A stretch of 12,967 nt of DNA from Pseudomonadota bacterium (GTDB taxonomy: Bacteria > Pseudomonadota > Alphaproteobacteria > Rhizobiales > Rhizobiaceae). The notes below the pieces were generated by a model. It had not been told where the DNA came from and did not search any database. It saw only the letters and a program-made list of their open reading frames with translations. The position numbers and the translations under genes are program-made. The DNA is taken from assembly GCA_023444445.1 (NCBI GenBank), contig JAEXMK010000255.1, positions 1 through 12,967 on the forward strand, read 5' to 3'. This document shows, piece after piece, positions 1 to 10,075 of this stretch (positions are counted from its first letter, which is position 1; every line of letters starts with the position of its first letter).

Positions 1-2787
<2,787 letters not shown>

Positions 2788-2810
2788 GCAGTCCGAGAGG
2801 AAACCTATAG

Positions 2811-2848
2811 GTAAAACGCCGCGAGCTGTCAGGCTCGCGGCGTTTTAC
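2811..2848 (+). terminator. Intrinsic terminator after carB
   Basis: A perfect 16-bp inverted repeat (2811-2826 with 2833-2848) encloses a 6-base loop (TGTCAG). The GC-rich core GCCGCGAGC is flanked by AAAA on the left and TTTT on the right, so it can act as a rho-independent terminator on either strand. It lies 23 bases after the carB stop codon and separates carB from the SPFH gene. Confidence 0.9.
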
Positions 2849-3022
2849 ATTGCGCAGTCCAGCTGCAATCCGGCGGCGGTATTAACACCGCGATCCCCGC
2901 GCATCGCCGGTAATGAGTTCGGCAACACCCGATAACGCAGCTCCTTTGAATGAACCGACCATGCGTCAGCAGCAATATCGACGCGCCAGACCCATCAACA
3001 GCAATCAACCTCAATATCCGTC

Positions 3023-3050
3023 TTGATAACGCACCAATTTATGATATCAA
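3023..3050 (+). promoter_or_regulatory. Possible sigma-70 promoter for the SPFH gene
   Basis: TTGATA (3023-3028) and TATCAA (3045-3050) are separated by 16 bases in an AT-rich stretch just before the SPFH gene. This would give a leader of about 20 bases. The match is moderate (5/6 and 4/6 to consensus) and AT-rich DNA yields such matches by chance, so this is tentative. The rest of the 290-base gap after carB holds only the carB terminator. Confidence 0.35.
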
Positions 3051-3077
3051 AAATACATTATTTTTTATGAGGTTTTC

Positions 3078-3995
3078 ATGTCGTCTTCTATTACAGATAA
3101 ACCGGTTTCAACCCATCATGGCTATGTTGCCGTAAGCCAGATCATTTTAGCGATTGCCGTTGCCATGGGCATGCTCGCTTATCAAATCCATATCTGGCAG
3201 TCGTCCGGCGGGTTTTCTTTCCTGCTACTGCTGGCATCGGTTCTGTTCATCGGCGTCGCGGTGTTCATCGGCTTCGGTGTCTTCATGATCCAGCCGAATG
3301 AAAGCGCCGTCTTTACCCTTTTCGGCAAATATCAAGGCACCGATCAATCAACCGGGCTTCGCTGGATCAACCCGTTTTTCTCCATCCAACGCGTTTCCCG
3401 TCGTCTTCAGACCCACCATATCGACTCGATCAAAGTCAACGATGCCGCAGGCAATCCCATCGAGATTGGGGCTGCGGTGGTGTGGCATGTCGAAGATTGC
3501 GCAAAGGCGCTTCTGGAAGTCGATGACTTCAAGAATTTTGTCGCAATGCAGGCGGAAACCGCCCTTCGCAAAATTGCCAGCCAGCACCCCTATGACAACT
3601 GGTTGGGGGGAGAGGATGTATCCGGCCCTCAGGACATCATTTCGCTGCGCGATGGCGGCGAGGATGTGACGGCCAACCTCGTCGCTGAACTTCGTAGCCG
3701 CGTTGCGACCGCGGGCATCGAGGTCACCGACGCACGCATCACGCACCTTGCCTACGCACCGGAAATCGCAAGCTCCATGCTGCGACGCCAGCAGGCGGCA
3801 GCCGTCATCGCGGCGCGGCGCACGATCGTCAAGGGTGCCGTCGAGCTTGTAAAGGAAGCGCTTATGGGTTTGAAAGAAAAGAACATCGAAATCGACCACG
3901 AACGTCAGGCCGCCATGGTCTCCAACATGCTTGTCGTCCTCGTCGGCGAAAAGGACGCAACGCCGGTTATCAACGCCGGAACATTATACGGATAA
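3078..3995 (+). CDS. SPFH/band-7 domain membrane protein
   Basis: A 305-residue protein with two hydrophobic segments near the N-terminus (about residues 18-38 and 46-71). A stomatin/prohibitin/flotillin/HflK-type domain follows from about residue 72: QPNESAVFTLFGKYQGT, then GLRWINPFF, then an AAVVWHVED strand and a helical Ala/Glu-rich region (RRQQAAAVIAARRTIVKGAVE). SPFH proteins form large membrane-bound oligomers and are thought to organise membrane microdomains or control proteases; the substrate of this subfamily is unknown. There is no NfeD-type partner beside it, unlike many SPFH operons. The ATG at 3078 has TGAGG five bases upstream. The next gene starts 5 bases after the stop, so the two are almost certainly cotranscribed. 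Family is sure, role is not. Confidence 0.92.
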   Translation: MSSSITDKPVSTHHGYVAVSQIILAIAVAMGMLAYQIHIWQSSGGFSFLLLLASVLFIGVAVFIGFGVFMIQPNESAVFTLFGKYQGTDQSTGLRWINPFFSIQRVSRRLQTHHIDSIKVNDAAGNPIEIGAAVVWHVEDCAKALLEVDDFKNFVAMQAETALRKIASQHPYDNWLGGEDVSGPQDIISLRDGGEDVTANLVAELRSRVATAGIEVTDARITHLAYAPEIASSMLRRQQAAAVIAARRTIVKGAVELVKEALMGLKEKNIEIDHERQAAMVSNMLVVLVGEKDATPVINAGTLYG

Positions 3996-4000
3996 AATTG

Positions 4001-4186
4001 ATGGCAGGCCGCCCGCCCGGTCCAGAGCGAACAGCATTTCCGCTCCGGATCGAACCTAAAATTCTCGAAGCGGTCAAACGCTCTGCAAGTTCAGACTTGC
4101 GGAGCGTCAACGCCCAGATCGAGATCCTGCTGCGCGAAGCACTCGCCCGGCGGGGCGTGCTGGGCAAGAGCGAAGACCGGTCGTGA
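4001..4186 (+). CDS. Small ribbon-helix-helix (Arc-like) protein
   Basis: This 61-residue protein begins at ATG 4001, 5 bases after the SPFH stop; an in-frame TTG lies one codon upstream. It shows an Arc/MetJ-type ribbon-helix-helix layout: a basic, Pro-rich N-terminus (GRPPGPER), a short strand (AFPLRIEP, about 12-19), helix A (ILEAVKRSASSD), a turn, and helix B (SVNAQIEILLREALARRG). Such folds dimerise and bind DNA through the paired strands, and many serve as antitoxins or autorepressors. No toxin gene is adjacent, and the only operon partner is the SPFH membrane protein. From memory, similar small proteins are often annotated behind SPFH genes of this type in proteobacteria. DNA binding is an inference from fold; the target is unknown. 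Confidence 0.8.
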   Translation: MAGRPPGPERTAFPLRIEPKILEAVKRSASSDLRSVNAQIEILLREALARRGVLGKSEDRS

Positions 4187-4240
4187 CCGCCGCGGTGACG
4201 ACGTACTGACGCTTGATGGCAATGTCTGCGGTGGACTTTC

Positions 4241-5383
4241 TCAGGCGGCAAGTGCTTCCCGCACGCAGTTTCGGCCTTCGCTCTTGGCCCGATAGAGCGC
4301 GCGGTCGGCCATCTCGGCCAGTGCCTGCAGATCACAATCCATCTCGCCGGTAGCGGCGGCAACGCCGATGCTGATGGTCACGCCAACACGCAGGCCACCA
4401 CAATCGACCTCATTTATCGCCACCGCGTCGCGAATGCGTTCGCCGATCATGCAGGCCTTGCTCACACCGGCACCCGGGAGGAAAATAATGAATTCTTCGC
4501 CGCCGTAACGCGCCAGCACATCGCCGCCGCGGATGCTGCCGCCGATGCGCTTTGCGACTTCCTGCAGCACGCTGTCACCGACAGCGTGGCCGAAACGGTC
4601 ATTGATCGACTTGAAGTGATCAATATCGAGCAACATGGCCGCATCTGCGGGATTGGGAGTTGCGGGCATTGTCTGGAAAAAGAAACGCCGGTTCTTGACG
4701 CCCGTCAGCGGATCGGTATTCGCAAGGACCAGCAATTTCCGTTCAGACCGCTCCGCAACCAGGATCATCACAAAGAGAGCGATAGCGAAGTTCAGCATGA
4801 TGATGAAGAAAAACGCATTGACCAGATTGATGGTGGCATAACCGGGGAAAAGCACGCTTTTCATTACCGCAAGCGACAGCAGGCCGGAGACACCGGTGAT
4901 TGCGCCAAGCGCCAGTCGCGAAAGAAGCGGCTCTTTCCGCCACCGTGCAAAAATCACGCCCGCCCCGCCAAGATAGGCCAGAGCCGCACAGCCATTAAAG
5001 AGCGCCGCACGAAACGCATTGTTGCCGGCCACCTGCAGCGCGACGCCAATCGCCAGCACGGCGATAAGACAGGTAAACACTATAGTTTTGCGATTTACGA
5101 AGCGCCCGTCGCTCAACGTCTTCAGACCGAGCCAGATCAGCGCGTATCCCGCAATACCGAACAAAATGCTGCCAAGCTCCCAGAGAGCCGGCGATAATAT
5201 TTTCCATTCCCCGTACCCGGCAAGCGTCGAACCGAGCGCCATCGTCGCGAAACCCGCCGCAAGAGGAATGGGGCCGGGCAGAGCCCGATTACTCATCTTC
5301 AGGTATATGAAGCTTAACAGCCCCACGATGTAAGAACATTTTTGCATCAGTATAACTGTCGCAAGGTCAAGTTCGCCCAGCAT
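4241..5383 (-). CDS. Membrane-anchored GGDEF diguanylate cyclase
   Basis: A 380-residue protein. Residues 1-210 are largely hydrophobic and contain about six to seven predicted membrane helices; they form the sensor/anchor part and match no named sensor I recognise. A short linker (AERSERKLLVLANTDPLTG) leads into a GGDEF domain (about 218-378) that should make cyclic-di-GMP from two GTP on the cytoplasmic side. Active-site residues look intact: metal-site DIDHFKSIND from residue 253 and GGEEF at 294-298. An RxxD inhibitory site (RGGD, 285-288) sits five residues before GGEEF, so product inhibition is expected. No EAL domain is present. The ATG at 5383 has only a weak Shine-Dalgarno, and an in-frame ATG exists at residue 13. 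It is convergent with the SPFH-RHH unit and is separated from the repair operon upstream by 150 AT-rich bases. Confidence 0.93.
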   Translation of the reverse strand: MLGELDLATVILMQKCSYIVGLLSFIYLKMSNRALPGPIPLAAGFATMALGSTLAGYGEWKILSPALWELGSILFGIAGYALIWLGLKTLSDGRFVNRKTIVFTCLIAVLAIGVALQVAGNNAFRAALFNGCAALAYLGGAGVIFARWRKEPLLSRLALGAITGVSGLLSLAVMKSVLFPGYATINLVNAFFFIIMLNFAIALFVMILVAERSERKLLVLANTDPLTGVKNRRFFFQTMPATPNPADAAMLLDIDHFKSINDRFGHAVGDSVLQEVAKRIGGSIRGGDVLARYGGEEFIIFLPGAGVSKACMIGERIRDAVAINEVDCGGLRVGVTISIGVAAATGEMDCDLQALAEMADRALYRAKSEGRNCVREALAA

Positions 5384-5533
5384 AATATGTCCATACGGTA
5401 AATAAATTTATGAGACCCTATTACAAGGTACAGATAAAATTTCAATAAAAATAAGATATCAACAAGATATGAAAGTATTGTTTACGACGAAATTCAAATT
5501 TCGAATTAGCTACATCATACATAGAGCAATATA

Positions 5534-6979
5534 TTAGAATTTCCTTATTATGCTCACATCCGTCCGGAAGCGTGTCATTTCCGCCTCCTTCGCCCTCACA
5601 TCGGCAAGGCGCAGGAGATAGGACGGATGCACGGTCACAAAAAGCGTCCGACCTTCCTCCATTGGCAACGGACGCCCGCGGATGTCGGAAATTTTTTCCT
5701 TGCCACCGGTCAGCGCATAATGCGCGGTTGCGCCCATGGCAACGATCAATTTTGGCCGGACAAGCGCAATTTCGCGGTTAAGCCACCAGCGACATTGCTC
5801 CACCTCCCCCGCATCCGGCCGCTGATGGATGCGCCTCTTGCCACGTGCTTCATATTTGAAGTGCTTGACGGCATTGGTGACATAAAGCTTTTTGCGATCG
5901 ACACCGATCTCACGGAGGGTCCGGTCGAAAAGCTGACCCGCCAGGCCAACGAAGGGCTTGCCGGCGAGATCTTCGTGATCACCGGGCTGTTCGCCGACGA
6001 TCATGATATCAGCATCGTCTGGCCCCTCGCCGAAAACGGTCTGCGTGGCCTTGCAATGCAGGGGACAACGGGTGCATTGGCCAGCCTCCCGCGCCAGCGA
6101 CGTAAGGCTGCCATCCAACACGGGTTGCGGCATCTCGCGCGCAGATGCTGCGGCCTGCAGGCGGTGGTGAAAGGGTTGCGGCTGGCTCGCCGCCTTCGCC
6201 GCCATCTCCAGCACCCGCGCTTCCGCCCCCAGGACAAGACCGGGTATGAGCTCCGCCTCCGGCAGGTTCTTCCAGTATTTTTTCGGCATCTCCGCCGTAA
6301 TGGCCTTGATCTTCAAACGGGCTGGATTGAAAATATTGGCATAATAGGTCCGCCAGAGTTCATCCGTTTCGTCCGTCAGATCGGGTTTTACCGCCGCTTC
6401 CCGGGAGGTCTGCAGCACATTTCCGTCCCACCGCGCTGACCCCTTCGGTGTTGCGATCAACCAGTCCATATCGGTGAACCGGCGCTGGAAAAACGCCGCC
6501 GTCCGTTCGACGATGAAATGATCCGGCTCGAACCAGGCGACGAAGCGCCGACGCCCGCCCTGGCCTTGCGGTAATTGTAACTCCTTGAACCGAACGAAGG
6601 CTGTCATCTTGTGACAGTCACGGCGGATCGACTTTTCGAGCAGCCGCGCTTGGGAAACATCCGGGTCGGACTTGAACTGCAGCAGGGCACGATCCTGCCT
6701 CAGCCGCCACAGCAGCCGGTATAGCAGCGCGAAACGGCAGGGATCGCTGTGACAGATAACGGCCTGCGCCAGCGCCACGAAGGCGGACGGTACGGAAACC
6801 TGTGTTTCTCCAACCTTGAGCATCGGCAACGGCTCACCGGCAAAATCCAGCAGCCCCGCTTCGTCATCCCGCAACCGCCAGTCAATCGCCTCCGGCGGCA
6901 CATTGGCGGCAAGCGCCATCCGAGCCGCATCACGCCACTCGCCAAAATCGCCCCGCCCTTCGAGAACCGGGCCATACAT
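5534..6979 (-). CDS. udgX: UdgX-family uracil-DNA binding protein with DUF4130 N-terminal domain
   Basis: A 481-residue two-part protein. Residues 1 to about 245 match the DUF4130 domain found with DNA-repair radical SAM proteins. From about 295 to the end is a UdgX-type uracil-DNA glycosylase fold: Cys302/305/309 (CTRCPLHC), GEQPGDHED from 329, KPFVGLAGQLFDR, the diagnostic KRRIH loop (381-385), Cys396, and HPSYLLR (His451). In mycobacterial UdgX the His of KRRIH bonds covalently to the abasic sugar after uracil release; the same His is present here (385). Where family-4 enzymes have a third iron-sulfur Cys (VVKC), this protein has VKH (His373). I chose ATG 6979, whose A is also the last base of the upstream TGA; an in-frame GTG at 6982 is the alternative. 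It is the second gene of an operon with the radical SAM gene, probably SOS-controlled. Confidence 0.93.
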   Translation of the reverse strand: MYGPVLEGRGDFGEWRDAARMALAANVPPEAIDWRLRDDEAGLLDFAGEPLPMLKVGETQVSVPSAFVALAQAVICHSDPCRFALLYRLLWRLRQDRALLQFKSDPDVSQARLLEKSIRRDCHKMTAFVRFKELQLPQGQGGRRRFVAWFEPDHFIVERTAAFFQRRFTDMDWLIATPKGSARWDGNVLQTSREAAVKPDLTDETDELWRTYYANIFNPARLKIKAITAEMPKKYWKNLPEAELIPGLVLGAEARVLEMAAKAASQPQPFHHRLQAAASAREMPQPVLDGSLTSLAREAGQCTRCPLHCKATQTVFGEGPDDADIMIVGEQPGDHEDLAGKPFVGLAGQLFDRTLREIGVDRKKLYVTNAVKHFKYEARGKRRIHQRPDAGEVEQCRWWLNREIALVRPKLIVAMGATAHYALTGGKEKISDIRGRPLPMEEGRTLFVTVHPSYLLRLADVRAKEAEMTRFRTDVSIIRKF

Positions 6980-8211
6980 CACAACAGCGACAATTGTTCG
7001 GGCTGCGGCGCAAACATCGCCCGCAAATCCGGCCGTTCAATCAGTTTTCCCGGCGTCCAGCCGTCCGCGACGATAAAGGCCTTCACTTTTTTCAAGGACA
7101 CTCCAAAGCGCGCAATATCCTCCAGCCTTATCCGCCGAAACCGCCGCGACGAGAGAATGGAAGCGACCGTCTTGGTGCCGAAACCGGGAACACGCAGCAG
7201 CATTTCCCGATCCGCCACATTCACATCCACCGGAAAACGGTCGCGGTTTTTGAGCGCCCAGGCCAGCTTCGGATCAATATCGAGATCGAGCATGCCATCG
7301 CCACCAATCGCGGTTATCTCGCCAATATCAAAACCGTAAAACCGATAAAGCCAGTCCGCCTGATAAAGCCTGTGCTCACGCATCAAAGGCGGCTTGATCA
7401 ACGGCAGGTTTTTCGAGGAATCCGGAATGGGGCTGAAAGCCGAATAATAGACGCGGCGCAAACCATAACTGCCATAAAGCCGGGCGCTGGTGGAGAGAAT
7501 GGTGCTGTCATCGGCACCATCCGCACCCACAATCATCTGCGTGCTCTGTCCGGCGGGAGCAAAGCGTTTGGTCCGGCGCGTCCGCACCGTCGGCTCGCCC
7601 GCCTCCTCGATCTTCAGGCGAATATCGGCCATGGAGCGGCGAATATTGGCAGGCTGCTTTTCCGGCGCAAAACGACCGATACCGCTATCGGTCGGCAATT
7701 CGATATTGATCGACAGCCGGTCCGCGTAAAGCCCCGCCTCCTCTATGAGTTTGGCCGATGCTTCGGGGATGGACTTCAGATGGATATAACCACGAAAACC
7801 ATGCGTGACGCGCAGTTCCCGCGCCACACGCACCATCTCCTCCATCGTATGATCGGAGGAGCGGATGATGCCGGAAGACAGGAACAATCCCTCGATATAG
7901 TTGCGCCGGTAAAATTCCAGCGTCAGCCACACTACTTCCTCAGCCGTGAACCGAGCCCGCTCGACATTGCTGGAGGAACGATTGATGCAATAGGCGCAAT
8001 CATAGATGCAGAAATTGGTAAGCAGGATCTTCAACAGGGAAATACAGCGCCCATCCGGCGCATAGGCATGGCAGATGCCAGACCCTTCCGTGGAACCCAG
8101 CCCGCCTGTTCTGGCCGAGTGGCGTTTCGTTGTGCCGCTGGAGGCGCATGATGCATCGTATTTCGCCGCATCGGAGAGAATGGCCAGCCGTTGCCTGATT
8201 GACTTCTTCAT
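6979..8211 (-). CDS. Putative DNA modification/repair radical SAM protein
   Basis: A 410-residue protein with the radical SAM cluster motif CX3CX2C at Cys68, Cys72 and Cys75 (NFCIYDCAYC), which binds the [4Fe-4S] cluster that cleaves S-adenosylmethionine. The barrel follows, and a helix-hairpin-helix DNA-contact motif lies near the C-terminus (RVPGFGTKTVASI, about 340-352). It matches the family named 'putative DNA modification/repair radical SAM protein', whose reaction is not established. It overlaps the UdgX gene by one base, so the two should act together. I chose ATG 8211, which gives MKKSIRQRLAILSDAAKYD; a GTG four codons upstream (8223) falls inside the LexA box and the predicted -10 and is unlikely. 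No good Shine-Dalgarno precedes the ATG, consistent with a very short leader. Confidence 0.93.
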   Translation of the reverse strand: MKKSIRQRLAILSDAAKYDASCASSGTTKRHSARTGGLGSTEGSGICHAYAPDGRCISLLKILLTNFCIYDCAYCINRSSSNVERARFTAEEVVWLTLEFYRRNYIEGLFLSSGIIRSSDHTMEEMVRVARELRVTHGFRGYIHLKSIPEASAKLIEEAGLYADRLSINIELPTDSGIGRFAPEKQPANIRRSMADIRLKIEEAGEPTVRTRRTKRFAPAGQSTQMIVGADGADDSTILSTSARLYGSYGLRRVYYSAFSPIPDSSKNLPLIKPPLMREHRLYQADWLYRFYGFDIGEITAIGGDGMLDLDIDPKLAWALKNRDRFPVDVNVADREMLLRVPGFGTKTVASILSSRRFRRIRLEDIARFGVSLKKVKAFIVADGWTPGKLIERPDLRAMFAPQPEQLSLL

Positions 8212-8217
8212 AGTTAT

Positions 8218-8232
8218 GTTCACTATACGTTC
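8218..8232 (-). promoter_or_regulatory. LexA (SOS) box, alphaproteobacterial type
   Basis: GTTC-ACTATAC-GTTC on the plus strand (GAAC-N7-GAAC on the minus strand) matches exactly the direct-repeat LexA operator of alphaproteobacteria. It covers the predicted -10 of the repair operon and ends 6 bases before the radical SAM start codon. Both the exact spacing and the placement in front of DNA-repair genes support function. Confidence 0.88.
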
Positions 8233-8248
8233 TTTTGAAAAATGTCAA
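8222..8248 (-). promoter_or_regulatory. Promoter of the radical SAM-udgX operon
   Basis: Read on the minus strand, a perfect TTGACA (8248-8243) is followed after 15 bases by TATAGT (8227-8222). The spacer is a little short, but both boxes are strong. The start point would fall near 8215, leaving only about four leader bases before ATG 8211. LexA on its box would block the -10 directly. Confidence 0.7.
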
Positions 8249-8355
8249 TCGTAAAGGTTAAGTCTATGAATAGGCAAATGAAATTGCCCGCCTCAAATTT
8301 GCTGGCATTTCGCTGTCGTCTTCTGATATAGTCGGCTCAGTTATGATTTTGGCAT

Positions 8356-8391
8356 GGTTCCGGAGTTCCCCTCCGGAACCTGTTTCTTTTT
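8356..8391 (+). terminator. Terminator-like hairpin in the greA leader (possible attenuator)
   Basis: A perfect 10-bp GC-rich stem (8356-8365 with 8371-8380, loop TTCCC) is followed by TGTTTCTTTTT, the form of an intrinsic terminator. It lies 42 bases upstream of the greA start codon. A likely -10 (TATAGT, 8327-8332) sits 24 bases before the stem with only a poor -35, so transcription from there would pass through the hairpin before reaching greA. It could equally end transcription entering from upstream. Readthrough is inferred; the structure itself is clear. Confidence 0.65.
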
Positions 8392-8432
8392 GTGTCTGCA
8401 AGTACAGCGACCGGAATGCGAAGGATAAAAAA

Positions 8433-8909
8433 ATGGTAGAAAAAGTACCGATGACTCAGGGTGGATTCGTCAAGCTGCAGGAGGAGCTGCGCTTTCGCCA
8501 GCAGGAGGAGCGTCCCCGTATCATCGAGGCAATTGCGGAAGCGCGCGCCCATGGCGACCTTTCGGAAAATGCCGAGTACCATGCTGCCAAGGAAGCACAG
8601 AGCCACAATGAAGGCCGCATCACCGAACTTGAAGATCTGACCGCGCGCGCGGAAGTCATCGATCTTTCCAAGATGTCCGGCTCCAAGATCAAGTTCGGCG
8701 CCACCGTCAAGCTGGTCGATGAAGACAGCGACGAGGAAAAGACCTATCAGATCGTCGGCGACCAGGAAGCCGATGTGAAAGCAGGCCGCATTTCCATCTC
8801 CTCGCCCATCGCCCGTGCCCTCATCGGCAAGGAAGTCGGCGACAGCATCGAAGTCAATGCACCTGGTGGTGCCAAGGGTTACGAGATCCTCGCGGTTCAG
8901 TGGGGCTGA
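8433..8909 (+). CDS. greA: Transcription elongation factor GreA
   Basis: A 158-residue protein, the usual GreA length. GreA enters the RNA polymerase secondary channel and stimulates cleavage of the transcript's 3' end in backtracked complexes. The N-terminal coiled coil (about 1-75) includes the characteristic [20 protein letters not shown], whose acidic tip residues (D and E of GDLSENAEY) hold the catalytic metal. The C-terminal FKBP-like domain ends with [14 protein letters not shown] and an EVNAPGG segment. I chose ATG 8433, preceded by AAGGA with a 7-base gap; the frame stays open upstream to ATG 8343, but that stretch is the leader hairpin and is not GreA-like. The LPS gene lies 80 bases downstream on the same strand. 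Confidence 0.97.
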   Translation: MVEKVPMTQGGFVKLQEELRFRQQEERPRIIEAIAEARAHGDLSENAEYHAAKEAQSHNEGRITELEDLTARAEVIDLSKMSGSKIKFGATVKLVDEDSDEEKTYQIVGDQEADVKAGRISISSPIARALIGKEVGDSIEVNAPGGAKGYEILAVQWG

Positions 8910-8919
8910 TTTCCCCGAT

Positions 8920-8946
8920 GCGATGTGCCCCTAGCGGGCGCATCGC
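8920..8946 (+). terminator. Hairpin between greA and the mannosyltransferase gene
   Basis: An 11-bp stem (8920-8930 with 8936-8946, one G-U pair, 5-base loop) begins 10 bases after the greA stop. It is followed only by TTCC, not a real T-run, so termination may be partial and greA and the next gene may still be partly cotranscribed. Confidence 0.5.
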
Positions 8947-8989
8947 TTCCTGACGAATCGATCCTAAGCCGTAAAGACGGAAGCTCATC

Positions 8990-10045
8990 TTGTCCCACGT
9001 CAGCCTGAAAGATGTGCAAGTACTCGCGCCTAACTTCAAGCGCAGGCTCTCCGGCGTCACCTCCACAATCGTTCAGTTGATACCGGTGCAGAACCGGCTG
9101 GGACAAAAGGTCGCCACCATCGGCCCCGGCCTGCCACCGCACCTGCCGCATGTGCGCGTCCGCGATCTGTGGCGGCTGTGGCAGAATGGCCCGTTGGGCG
9201 GCCCGCGCATCTGGCACGCCCGCCGCAATCTGGAAATGTTGCCGGGCATTTTCATGCGTGACGTTCTGCGCATGAGGGTGAAGCTGCTCTTTACCTCCGC
9301 GGCGCAGAGGCGGCATTCCGCCTATACCCGGTTTTTGATTTCGAAGATGGATGCCGTGGTTGCGACCAATGCCCGCTCCGGCTCGTTTCTGGAAGTGCCC
9401 CATCGCGTCGTCATGCATGGCGTCGATATCGAGTTGTTCCACCCCGGCACCGGCCCGGAAGATACGATCAGGGCAACCGGCCTGCCGGGACAATATCTCA
9501 TCGGCTGCTTTGGACGGGTGCGCCACCAGAAGGGCACCGATCTCTTCGTGCGCGCCATGATCGAGCTTCTACCCGCCTATCCGGATTGGACAGCCGTGGT
9601 GTCCGGCCGCGTCACGGCGGAACACCGGGCTTTCGGGGATGCGCTGAAGGCCGATGTCGCCGCAGCCGGCCTTGCCGACCGCATCGTGTTTCAGGGCGAA
9701 GTCGACGACATCAAGCCCTGGTACCGGCGGCTGACGCTTTATGTCGCCCCATCCCGCAATGAAGGTTTTGGCCTGACGCCGCTCGAAGCCATGGCCTCGC
9801 AGACGGCCGTTGTCGCCAGCAATGCCGGCGCCTACGAGGAAATGATCGTCACCGGCAAGACCGGGGCGGTAGTTGACGCGGGTGACTATGCTTCACTGAA
9901 AGATGCGATAAAAACCTATCTCGCCGACCCCGCTCTGGCCAAAGCCCACGCAAATGCCGGACTTGCGCATGTACGCAGCACGTTTCCGCTGGAAAAAGAA
10001 GCGACAAGTCTCGGCGAAGTCTATGAGGCGTTGCGGCGGGGGTAA
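8990..10045 (+). CDS. lpcC: Core-LPS mannosyltransferase, GT4 family (LpcC/LpsB type)
   Basis: A 351-residue GT-B fold retaining glycosyltransferase. LpcC (Rhizobium leguminosarum) and LpsB (Sinorhizobium meliloti) add mannose to the inner core of lipopolysaccharide on the cytoplasmic side of the inner membrane. The N-terminus VLAPNFKRRLSGVTSTIVQL is typical of this subfamily. The C-terminal donor half shows FGRVRHQKGTDLF (about 174-186) and the GT4 E-x7-E motif (NEGFGLTPLEA, Glu258 and Glu266). The start is a TTG at 8990 with GGAAG six bases upstream; the next in-frame ATG is more than 80 residues in and would delete the acceptor half. The gene order greA-mannosyltransferase-(lrp) matches the S. 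meliloti lps region. Sugar specificity is inferred from homology and context. Confidence 0.9.
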   Translation: MSHVSLKDVQVLAPNFKRRLSGVTSTIVQLIPVQNRLGQKVATIGPGLPPHLPHVRVRDLWRLWQNGPLGGPRIWHARRNLEMLPGIFMRDVLRMRVKLLFTSAAQRRHSAYTRFLISKMDAVVATNARSGSFLEVPHRVVMHGVDIELFHPGTGPEDTIRATGLPGQYLIGCFGRVRHQKGTDLFVRAMIELLPAYPDWTAVVSGRVTAEHRAFGDALKADVAAAGLADRIVFQGEVDDIKPWYRRLTLYVAPSRNEGFGLTPLEAMASQTAVVASNAGAYEEMIVTGKTGAVVDAGDYASLKDAIKTYLADPALAKAHANAGLAHVRSTFPLEKEATSLGEVYEALRRG

Positions 10046-10054
10046 TGCCCCCGC
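10036..10054. terminator. Hairpin between convergent genes
   Basis: A 7-bp G/C stem (GCGGGGG, 10036-10042, with CCCCCGC, 10048-10054) spans the TAA of the mannosyltransferase gene. It sits between convergent genes only 30 bases apart and could limit readthrough both ways. There is no T-run on either side, so its activity is uncertain. Confidence 0.35.
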
Positions 10055-10075
10055 AGTCGACGAAAGGCCGATTGA

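Noticed and set aside
2950..3135. 61-residue open frame before and into the SPFH gene
   Set aside because: No plausible ribosome site, runs through the AT-rich promoter region and overlaps the start of the SPFH gene in another frame.
4001..4186. Toxin-antitoxin locus
   Set aside because: The small protein has an antitoxin-like fold, but no toxin gene lies on either side.
5384..5533. AT-rich gap as an origin or horizontally acquired island border
   Set aside because: Only 150 bases, no repeats, DnaA boxes or integration sequences that I could see; most likely just the promoter region of the GGDEF gene.
5627..6439. 270-residue plus-strand open frame opposite udgX
   Set aside because: Antisense shadow; composition is Arg/Leu-rich with no family features.
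6994..8151. 385-residue plus-strand open frame opposite the radical SAM gene
   Set aside because: Antisense shadow with no recognisable motif; the minus-strand gene has clear catalytic motifs.
8343..8432. 30-codon N-terminal extension of greA from ATG 8343
   Set aside because: It would translate the leader hairpin; GreA length and the AAGGA site support ATG 8433.
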